Positions 34,431 through 45,000 of a stretch of 64,000 nt of DNA are shown here, piece by piece. Position 1 is the stretch's first letter; each line of letters begins with the position of its first letter. The stretch is from Nectonema munidae (lineage: Eukaryota > Nematomorpha > Nectonematoida > Nectonematidae), in the NCBI GenBank assembly GCA_030549495.1, contig JAUIRK010000372.1, forward strand, positions 174,175-238,174. The letters run 5' to 3'. A program made the translations under genes and the position numbers. The notes under the pieces were generated by a model. That model did no database searches. It worked only from the letters and a program-made list of their open reading frames with translations, and had not been told where the DNA came from.

Positions 34431-35030
34431 TATATTCACATTTTATATGTAAGCGGTATACCTATTTGCTAAAAGTTTTCTACAATAGTTCCGCGATCTT
34501 GATTTTCTACATCAGTTTGATATTTTGGAAATTTGAATTATTGAAAAATTTGTTTACAACTCCTTTATTCTATTTGTGAATATGTATGTAGGAAATTTTT
34601 TGTTTGCTGATATGACATATTAGAAATAATTGACGTATATAAGAAAAGATGATATTGCTGAAGCTATTTTATTTTTGAAGTTCTATAAGGATGATAAATG
34701 AAGTTTTTAAATTTGTTTTTATCAATATTATTTTTTGATGACGTTTTTTCCATTTCATTTTCTATATATTTATGATATCATGATATGCGTGGTTTATTTC
34801 CATACATGGTAAACTACATCTTTGTTGAGGTTTAGTGAATCTATTATATGCAATCAATCTAGTCTCATTTTATTTGCAAGATTTTACAAATATATTGTAA
34901 TGATTAATTTTCACTGGTAGGGTTGTCGGAAAAACCCCGTTAAAAGTACTCGAAGTCGAAATGTTCAAAATTTGTAAAGTTGGAGTCGGAAGCAAAAAAT
35001 TTTTTCCGACTTTTCAGCCCTGATTGCTAC

Positions 35031-36590
35031 ACAACTTGCTTCCAAACACATCATAACAAAAAATTTCAAATTGCTCTCTCATTTTATTTGAAAATTGATA
35101 AAATTAATAAAAGATAAATTCAAACAATTAGGACTTAGGGGGAGGCATAAACGTTTTGAATCACCACCAACTTGAGCAACGAAAACTTTTTTGCAACTGG
35201 TTGAACTTTTTAAATGGATTTTCTTTCGTTGTTCTCGCTTAATTTTATGAGAATAACTTAATAAAGTTTACTAGAGAAAAAAATGTTGGAAGAAACAAAA
35301 GATATTATTCAGAAAACGATTGCATGATTAAAGTTACACTTGTATAAAAAAAAGATTATTATCATCTTAATAATCTTAATAGCATCTTGTTTTGTGGTGA
35401 AAAAATGGAAACAATACAAAAAAAATTTAATTTAAAACCTTAAATTCAATCATTCAATTAGATCGGAAAAAAGAGTTTAGACATAAAATTCTAATAAATT
35501 GTAATGAAATTTGTTTCCTTTCAAAAAAGTTCTTGACGAATGTGTCCAGGGATAAAAAAAATAAAATAATATTAAGCTATTAAATAACTTGTTTTCTAAC
35601 AGTTTTCGGCACTAATGCCTTCTTGGAGGAAATAATACAAAAATAAAAAGAAGAGAAAATAATTATACACTGACAAAATAGGCTATCAATGAAACTTGTT
35701 CTATTTTAATTCTGTTTTAATACAATTTTGTCCAAAAAAACTTGTTCAAAATAAGAGTAGAAAAAAATATCAAATTCATTCCTCAAAAATGATCGTTCTA
35801 GCTATGAAAAACTTTTTCCTATGAAACATTTCTTCGAAAATTTTTTATTTTATTACAACTAGTAAAATTAACTTACAACTATATAAAATTATTAACTTCA
35901 CATGTTACTCAAACAGTGTCAAAATAAAGAGAAAGTTTCATTAGATTATTAAAATAAATTTTCATGAAATGGAAGTATCGATGTAAACAATGGAAATAAC
36001 TTGAAAGTTGAGTTGGTTCAAGAGAAAATATTTCGATAAGTTCAGGTTCAGAGAGTATTTATTGATTTTAAACCTTTGCGTTATAAATGACAATATTTAA
36101 AGTTGGTTCGATAAAAAATTATCGCTTCAATGATCGGCAGTGACTGTCATGAAGTGTTGTGAAGAAATGCAAAAGTGACAGGGAAATACTAACACGGGCG
36201 AGTTGGAGAGAGCAGGGCGACTCTCGCTCAAAGTACGAATTTGGCAGTGCGGAGACAGCTCAAAGGGCAAATTGACATAATTTCCTTTTTTTTGTTGATA
36301 TTTTCAAGTTTTACTTTAAGAAATATATATTGATGTTATTTGTGAAACACATTTTTTTTACCCATTCTTTGAATGATTTCTCTTTGGCACTTATTGGCCA
36401 CCAGCAACGATACTTAAAAGAAATAAACAAATACCTTAAATTTTTTAATTATTATCTTCTGAAACGTCCGACAACTTATTGTGAATGCTCACTTAAATTA
36501 AACATATTTTTATTCTTCACCTATAATCTTTTGTGTATGATACGTATTTAAAATAAAATGAGCTATAAATGAATATATATAATGTATATA
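35031..36590. other. AT-rich spacer
   Basis: No gene or repeat recognised. The patch 36160-36270 is more GC-rich than its surroundings, but I find no coding or RNA signal in it. Confidence 0.4.
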
Positions 36591-37015
36591 CAGGCCCGTA
36601 ACCAGTCGGGGCCAGAGGGGGCAGTTTATACCGCAAAATTTTTCATATTAAATTCTATCAAAATTTCGAAAATATTCCAGTTGTCTAACAATAATACTGT
36701 CTTTACTACTTATCTCTCTATAATATGTTATCATAGACATTGGTGAAGACGCTTCAACGTTTTTATCAAGATCTACCCAATCTTCAAATTGTTGACCTGA
36801 AAACATTAGCGTAGGTCCAATAAAAATGTTTTCAATGAAAGCATCTTGTGAAAATGTGGTTTCAGAGTTTTTTTTCAAACCGTCTTTTGAAAAACAATTT
36901 TGCATCGTTGAATCAGTGATTTGTATCCAAAATTCTGTTTTCAAGAATTGAAACTTTCTTTGGAACTGCATTTGTTTCATTTTTATTATTATCACGTTTA
37001 GCTTTAACTAATGCA
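36591..37015 (-). mobile_element. Transposon fragment with a CAGGCCCGTA terminus
   Basis: The tip CAGGCCCGTAACCAGTCGGG resembles the GGCCCGTACCCAG motif at 1086, and hAT-like ends in general. A minus-strand frame of about 115 residues ends close to this tip (EDWVDLDKNVEASSPMSM, DSIIVRQLEYF). I do not recognise the protein. The segment stops where the duplicated block begins. Confidence 0.4.
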
Positions 37016-37830
37016 GACATTTCTCTACCTAAGCTTGCAAAGATTCCTCTGATTCGATTTGCCATTACATATGAGTGTGAGCAAGCGTTTTCCATGCTAC
37101 TTGCCATTGAAACCAAATCCCGAAACAGTTTGGAAGTGAGTAATGATAGAGTTGCATTTGCCAAAACAGAACCAAATTTAGACAAACAGATTTAAACAAA
37201 GAAGATGCATCCATTCCATTGAGATTTGGATTGTTCAGACGATTTTTGAATAAATAATTGTGTCGATATTTTAGTACAGTAGTTTATATGTTGATTTATT
37301 TTTTTTAAATGAGACTCCGAGTTATTAAAAAATTATTGTTAGACCGCTATGTCGAAAATTTTTAGAAAGTTTGCGAACAACTCTTCAAGCTCAACAAGGT
37401 AGCAAAATCATTCATATATGATAGATCACTACTCATCAGATGTAATTAAGTCCTTATCCTTCCTTATCGCCATTTTCCAGTTATTGAAACGGATGGTCAC
37501 AGTCTACCTGTATAGTCTATAAGATATGCTATACTCTAACCAAGTGAAGGTTTTATACCATGACTAAAAGTGATCTCTTTTGTAGATCTTTAGGGAGCTA
37601 ACATTTTGGTTGAACCGATTTTATATTTGGTGTTCCAAGGTTAAACATGTCTGTCTTCTAAAGACTATTTTGAAAGGGTTGTATTAGAGGACCCATTGGT
37701 AATACAGTCAGACCTCATTTATCCGACAGCATATTATTCGACAACGCCACTATCCGATGCAATATTGTTTAGGAGCTAAAAGATATTTCCCAGCCTCTCA
37801 TCTCACTAATTGTCAACAAGCCTGGTTCAT
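37016..37830 (+). repeat. Composite block, copy 1: hAT tail plus Tigger tip
   Basis: This is a near match of 44395-45183. It begins with the C-terminal dimerisation region of a hAT transposase (IPLIRFAITYECEQAFS, ETKSRNSLEVSNDRVAFA), then about 450 bp of non-coding sequence, then a Tigger terminus (CAGTCAGACCTCATTTATCC at 37707), and ends at AACAAGCCTGGTT. The two copies lie in the same orientation about 7.4 kb apart and bracket the first three FKBP2 exons. Confidence 0.85.
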
Positions 37831-38248
37831 ATTCTCACGCAAATATTCTTTTTAATGAATTTTAATTGAATGATGTGTATTCAATTATTTTGATTTTAAA
37901 TAGGCTCAAAAATTGATTTCAAACATTCTCCTGTTTTCAATCAGGTTCATATTCTCTTTTAAGGCAAAATTGGCAAAATAATACTGTTAAATCGGCCGCA
38001 AGATTGCTAACATATATCATATAATTATTTATATCCCTAAAATGATGTTTACTTTTTTTTAATGATTTAACGTTGCCTTCTAAAATATGTAAAAAATTGT
38101 TGCTTGTCAAAACAAAGGTAATTAGCACTCGTATAATAATAATAATAATAACACTTCAAGCTAATTTGTTGACACAATTTTGTTCTCATCTAAAATAGTT
38201 ACCAATATGTAGATCATTAAAATGATAAAACTTAATACTTATATAATA
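37831..38248. other. AT-rich spacer
   Basis: Contains an AAT microsatellite near 38131-38151. Nothing else recognised. Confidence 0.4.
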
Positions 38249-38257
38249 GTTTGTAAC

Positions 38258-38800
38258 GTATTCGAGTCAAGACGTCCGAAACCAAAACGCCTGATACCAA
38301 AACACCCGATACAAGAACGTCTGAAACTTTAATCTACAAAAAATATTTAAAAATTTTAGATTTTTTCTTGTATCTAAGCTTTTTTCCAATTATAATCTTA
38401 TATATTTTTCTAAGAATATGTTAAATTTAACACTTTTTTTGTTTCACATGCATAAAAAACAGATATAAGATTCCTAATTTATCGGTCTTATCGAAGCGAA
38501 CTACTCCTGGAATTTTGAACCAAAATCAGAAATTATTTATATTTTGTTTTCCTGTTTAAATTAGTCACATCTTTTTTGGTTTCAAACTGATTTTCCGTTT
38601 ATATTGGTAGTTTAATTGTTTTTCAAACCAAAGAAATAATGTATTTTGTAGGATGACTTTTATCTTTTAAGTCAAATTGATCACTATCATTTCGTGTCAA
38701 ATCGACCTTTTTGAAAAATGTCCAAATAGAATAAACTTCAAAAAATAGTAACGCCCGAATTATTATTTTCGGGCGTTTTGGTTTTCGGGTGTTCGGTACC
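38258..38800. mobile_element. Mutator-like MITE (543 bp, 9-bp target duplication)
   Basis: GTTTGTAAC occurs as a direct 9-bp duplication at 38249-38257 and 38801-38809. Inside it the ends are loosely inverted and share CGAAAACCAAAACG-type motifs (CCGAAACCAAAACGCC on the left, CGGGCGTTTTGGTTTTCGGG on the right). A 9-bp duplication is typical of Mutator-like elements. There is no coding content. Confidence 0.75.
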
Positions 38801-39047
38801 GTTTGTAACAAGTATAATTTTATTGATTGATTGATTTATAAATCAAGCATCGCCACTGTCTAAGTTGATTGGAATCTTCATCGGTTAAAAATAAGGGATC
38901 GATGCATCCCTAATACATTGAAAAAAAGCCCTGGTTATTTGATTAAAATTGTATAGCAAATGCATAAATAATTTTATATTGCCATTTTTTAGAATTCTTG
39001 AGCTGTCAAAGATCTTTCTCTTGTGATTACCCCTTTTCATTCTGATC

Positions 39048-39050
39048 ATG
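39048..39050 (+). CDS. FKBP2: FKBP2 exon 1: start codon only
   Basis: The coding part of this exon is just ATG, followed directly by a strong GTAAGT donor. The next exon begins in phase 0 with a signal-peptide sequence that has no ATG of its own in frame, which makes this start necessary. Confidence 0.8.
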
Positions 39051-42000
39051 GTAAGTTTAAATAAATTTGAAAAATCTCAATTTATTGAACTCTTCTTTTT
39101 TAGCTTAGCATTATACAAACAATCAGTCTCACATCGTTGGTGTTCATTTTGTCCCTTTTTTCAAATAGAAATTGTTCAGGTGTCCAAGTTGGAATTAAAG
39201 TCCCATCACAGTCTTGCGAACAAAAAGTTGGACCCGGAGATACCGTGACTTATCACTACAATGTTCGTTTAACGTTTTCATGCCTTTTTTCTACATTATT
39301 TATATTTGGTATTTTATTTAGTCTAGAAGCATCTATCTTGTAATTGTTAACTTTGCAGTGCATTCCTGTATTAAAAATATTTTGAAATAAATACTTGGAT
39401 ATAGGATAACATTAATACCCCATCGCTTATAAATATGTCTGATGGAAAAAAATATTTCCTTGATATATCTAAATCCATGACCTTGATTGAAAAATTTTTT
39501 TTATTAAATAAAGATATTTTAAATTTCTTGAACATTTTTTTACATATCGTTATTGAGCCTCAATGGTTGTTTGGGTGTACTTCTCAGCTTAACAGTTGAC
39601 GATCAGGGGTTCGATCCCCAAGTCTCCCAACTCTTAAAAACAAATTCACAAAAACTGTGATTAAGCATAATGCGAGCATATAGCCTTAAGGCTGAAAGTG
39701 CTTTGATATCTCCAACTAATTGAAAGTATCCCGGAAAATTAAATGGTTCAAAAAGAAAACTTTTTTTATAGAAAAAAATCTTGATGTCTTGATACTCGAA
39801 TCGACAAAATTTTTATTTTCGATAGAAAAAATAATCTAGATATGTTCTAATTTAATAATATTTTAAAAACAAAGTATTAAAACTGAATATTAAATGTTTA
39901 TTCATAAGATATGGATATAGTTGTAGTAACATATTCGATAGAAAATATTCTGATTAAGTCTAAGTTGTACTATTTGTATAAGCTAGTCTTAGACGCTGGG
40001 AGATTGGAAGAAAGACCCAATACCTTTGTCTTATCAGTTTTGTGTAGTTTGAAATAGTATCTTCTTTTTAATTCAGAATGTCTCTAAAGAATCCTAATAC
40101 TTTTGTGATTTACAACTCCTAATACAATCTTGTAAACATATATTAATGCAACTAGCGAAACATTGATCACTAATTGCTGCAGATTTTTTTCTCTACTTGG
40201 GGTTTCTTATATACTACTCATATCGTGTATATGTGGGATGGAATCAAATTCCTGTTTATTTCTTCCTAATCTAACATGCCTTAAAATTGTTTATATCTTT
40301 TACTTCTATAAAATTTACTAAATATTATATAAGGTATTGCATGTATTCTATTCTTCGTATTTTTGTATTTTTTTTAAGCATATCTATTTTATAATAATCA
40401 TTTTATTTATAAATAAGCTACATTCCGTTGTGCTGGTTTTTTATCCTAATTTTCTTCCTCTGAAGAATTCAAAGCTTTTTGTGCTCTGGCGACCCGATTC
40501 TAACTTTAGTAATTAAGCTAACGCTACACATTAAGATTGTTTCCCATTTTGAGAGCGTTCATGTTAGGATTGTATCCTTCACTTAGCTTATATTCACATA
40601 TTTGAAAAATATATCTAGATATAGTTATGCAGCAACAAAGACCGTTCTTAGGTATTTAGTGGGATGAAGAGTAGTGGTAGATCCTGGACTCAACATTCCG
40701 GGCGAAACCACGTTATCCGTAAGGATGAGTGCGAACGTCACAATCAATTCTTCGCTCAACCTAACTTTGGGTTTTTCTTATTTAATTTAATGTGGAGGAC
40801 CCCAGTCTCTGTGACCTTGAATATTACGTGCACTCTAATAAGTGAGAGGTAAAGAGTATCGAATAGTACATCTTTTAAGGCACTAAAAAGACAATTACTT
40901 GCAATAAATGGAATATGAAGAGACCTAGAATTTAGATTTTAGATAATTGTTATCATTGTTTGTTGAATTGAAGTAGCTTGTAAGTTGGGAGCGAACCCAT
41001 GACCTTCAACTTTTAAGCTGAAAGGTACACCCTAACAACCATTGAGGATCTAGAATTTAGATAAATTAAATTTTAAAATAAAAATTTTTCATTTTGATTT
41101 TAAAATATGAAAAATTTGGATTAAATTATGATTAAATAAATTTAAACAAAAACTATATCCTGAGTTTGTCAAAAAAACTTTTTTTCTAAATTATCTTAAA
41201 ACTCCCTAAAATTTCATTAATTCCAAAAAACCGAATGTGACAAAACATAAAGCATTATACATAATAATGAAAATTAATAGGTCTTGATAGATTTTGACAC
41301 ATAAGCATGTCTAGTCTGATAGAAAAATTCAACATCTTCCGTGTAAAATATCTGTAAGGTATTTTAGCTGGATGTAAACAAAATTTGTGCACACTTTAAA
41401 ATGAACTTAAATTATTTTTACATGTAAAGAACCTATGACGCTAAAATGACATTTAAAATTTTTTAAAAGCGAAGGCGTCATGGCCCCATCTTCCTAATCG
41501 TTCTCTTTAGACAGGAATGCTCTTAAAATAAAGTAATGATTTTCTACAAATTAAATCTTTCCTTATTTTTCCCTTTTACAAGTTTGCAAAAAACTTTATT
41601 TTTTGTTTTTTAAAATTTTTTTAAGGGAACACTGATGGATGGAACTTTGTTTGATTCAAGTTATTCGCGTGATAGACCATTCACTTTTACAATGGGAGCC
41701 GGACAAGTGATTCCTGGTATGGAAGAAGGAATGTTTGGGTATAATTTAATTTATTTAAACATTCTCCTTTTTTATCAAACTTTTGCCATCTTTGATAAAT
41801 ATTTGTAAGACGATATACAACTAAATGCCTATATGTCTAACATTTGGTTGTATGGTGTATGAAAAGGTTTTCTAGAATCAGGCTTTGATTTGCAATGTTC
41901 TTGTGTTCTAATCCAAGTGGCATTCCAACTTCACTTCTTATATTTCGATACAAGTGTCGCACACGTGTGTGCCTTCTCGAATGAAAGCAGCACCACCACT

Positions 42001-45000
42001 TTTTTGTGTGATTATTCTTTTGCTTAATGTGCTCTAGAATCAGGTTTGCAGATTTGGAGGGCAAAATGCGACTCCTAGTACTTTTCAAAATTCGACTATG
42101 AATGAAGGTGCTTTAAAAAAGCTGTCTCGTGCTTCAAATACTTAATAAATTTAAAGCTCATTTAGGACTTCGACTAAAAAAGGGGTCAGTTTTATGATTA
42201 AGCTATTTTTTCATCATTAACAAACCGACTCCTACTTCTAAATTTTATTTGATACCACCTCCGATTCTAATCCAATCCGAATATTCAACTCTGCCATCAT
42301 GCTTAGAATGAGAGATGTCGTGTCCAGTGTGCCTTCTTTCTATGTAGCAATATATAATTCTATGTAAAAATAATTTACTTTTAAAATTTAACATATGTAT
42401 GATATATTTTTGATATCATCGTTAAAAAGGTATATAAAGTTTCTCGTATTCAATTAAATGTTACCATACTTGCATTATTGTTTGGAAGTCTGAAATAACC
42501 CATTTCATCTTAGGAAAACCAGAAAAGATTGAGTAATTTGATATAAAACAGAGGCCACATCCTTAAAAAAAATTTTAAGCGAATTTTTTTTTTAATTTTC
42601 AAAATTTATTATAAAAGAATTTTTGTCCAAAGAACACACCCGCGTTATTACCGGATATTATACTTTCACTGTAAAAAGTCAAATTACGTTGTTTGTAATT
42701 CTGATTGCATCTAACTTCTAGCTGAGTGGTTTTCAAACTGCAATTCGCGGTGGCCTAGGCGATCACGAAGCAGTTCCATGGGGACCGAGAAGGGATCACT
42801 GAGTGCATCGTTTTCCCCAACATATTCCATCCATATTGGCTTATTTGCGATTTTTGCCAATAAATCACATTAAAAAGAATGAATAATTTAGTCTTTGAAT
42901 TGAGTTAAACTGTTTTTACTTTTTTATTGTTTTTAGGCCTGATTTTATAGATGTAAATGGTATTTTTCTTAGTGGTTTAAAAAATGAAATATGGCGACTC
43001 ATATTTGACATTTGGTTTTACTGCATTAACGTCTCGTGGGGAAGAGGAACATAAGCCTTTTTTGTTCTGAAGTGTTAGCATCCACTTCTCTAAAGTCCGT
43101 CAAGTAAAGCACTAGAGTTCGGTAAACATAACAATTGACTGTTTTAAACGCCAAGTTGAACGATTGCACAAATCCAGGTTTTATAACAAAGATTTTTTTG
43201 CAAAATATTATGTATGGTTTGAAAAGTTTCAAAAAATATCTGTTGTCTAAAAATCTCACAACATAGCAGTACAGTTGATATTACCTTGCTGCAAAGATAT
43301 CATGTTGAATGTGCTAAAAAGTTCTGAATTTATAATGTTGAAACATATCTTCCTGTCAAAGGATGCCGTTAGGAGGCTAATAGGAGAGATGTCTGATGAC
43401 ATATCAGAGGTCGTTTTATTGATTCGGAATTCGATTTTCAACTTTTTTCAATTCAGCTTAATGAAACGATTGATAGCACGTATGTATCTGACAAGCACCT
43501 GATTGACAATTTTTTGTTTTACAAAACTCTTAGCAGGACAACTACTGCAAGAGAAATATTTCAGTTGGGAAATTTTCTACAGCCGATATTATTAACCTTT
43601 AGCAATGTCTTGTTTTTCTAGTTTTTATACTCTGTATTAAGCAAAAATCTTCAGATGTAATTGGTACTCAGTGCCATCGCCAAGCCTTAATAATGAAAAC
43701 CATACCTGATAGGTTGAAAAATGTTCACAATGAAGTCATTAAAACAAAGTTTTTAATTGAAGCAAATTCCTTCAACTCTTCTTTGTTTTCAGAGTTATGC
43801 GAAGAAAATGATTCAAAAACTCTTGCTGTACTCAAACGTGAGGAAACTTTCCAAACGAAAAGTTTCGAAGCGATGCTATGGAAAGAAATGCAGTAATTTA
43901 TGCAAAGCGGACCAGGCATGCATGTAGTATTTTGTGATGTCTAATTTCGTATATTCCTATCATTTTTAGTGAAAATAATTAAATTTATGAATTTTCTTAA
44001 CCTTGGGCCAAATACTTCATTGTCATAAAAAATTCATAGCTTTTGAAATGAAGTTAGGATTATGGCATTCTTAGACAAGAAAATTTTGCTAGATTTTCGA
44101 ACATATTTGTTGATGAAAATAGATTTTGATCAATAAAGATGTCCTAGAGGCCATAAAACACCATGTAGCATATCTTAGTCAAGAAATTTCTTCTTATTTT
44201 CCTAATCTACAAACATTTCAATAATACAATCAATTTATCAAAACCACTTTTATAATCTCGATTAGTAATCTGGCCCCAGAAGACTTCTTAATTCAAGAAC
44301 AGTTTAATTATTTGATTAATGATTGAGGAAGTGCAAAACATGATTTTTGTGAAATGTCTCGTAGCGATTTTTCGATTGAAAGGTGACAGTCCTATGTTGA
44401 TGTTGCAAAGATAGCTCTGAAAGTTCTGATTCGATTTGTTATCACATATGGGTGTGGATAAGCGTTTTCCATACTACTTGCCATTGAAACCATATCCCGA
44501 AACAGATTGGAAGTGAGTAATGCTATTGGAGTTGCATTGGCAAAACTGATTTAGATGAAGCAGATGCATCTATCCCATTTATTTATTGATTGTATTATTC
44601 AGACAATTTTTAAATGAACAATTGTTTCAATTTTTTTAGTACAGTAGTTTATATGTTGATTTATTTTTTTTTATATGAGACCCCGAGCTATTAAAAAATT
44701 ATAGTTAGACCACTACGCCGAAAATTTTTAGTAAGTTTATAAACCACTCTTCAAGCTCGACAAAAGAACAAAATCACTCGCATATGATAAATCACTACAC
44801 ATCGGATGTAATTAAGTCTTTATCCCTCCTTATTGTCATTTACCAGTTATTGAAACGGATGGTTACCGTTTATCTGTATAGTCTATCACTAGATATGCTA
44901 TACTCTAACCAAGTTAAGGTTTTATGCCATGACTCTTTAGGAAACAGAATTTTTGATTGAGCCGATTTTATATTTGATATTAGAAGGTTAAAAATGTCTC

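Larger units (their letters stand above)
31685..35022. mobile_element. hAT-like element with AGTCGGA ends, split by Tigger
   Basis: The left end is CAGGCTTAGGAGTCGGA and the right, reverse complemented, is CAGGGCTGAAAAGTCGGA. Flanks are GTTGCTAC (31677-31684) and ATTGCTAC (35023-35030), an 8-bp duplication with one change. Its own sequence is about 1.16 kb once the Tigger is removed, with GGAGTCGG repeats near both ends and no transposase. Related fragments lie at 42225-42290 and 46700-46800. Confidence 0.8.

Noticed and set aside
39605-39620. Possible tRNA gene from the perfect B box
   Set aside because: No full cloverleaf or matching acceptor stem, and a second copy with target duplication shows that it is a SINE head.
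41837-42088. Minus-strand 83-residue frame in FKBP2 intron 3
   Set aside because: No family match. It is flanked by repeat debris and lies inside an intron of the opposite strand.
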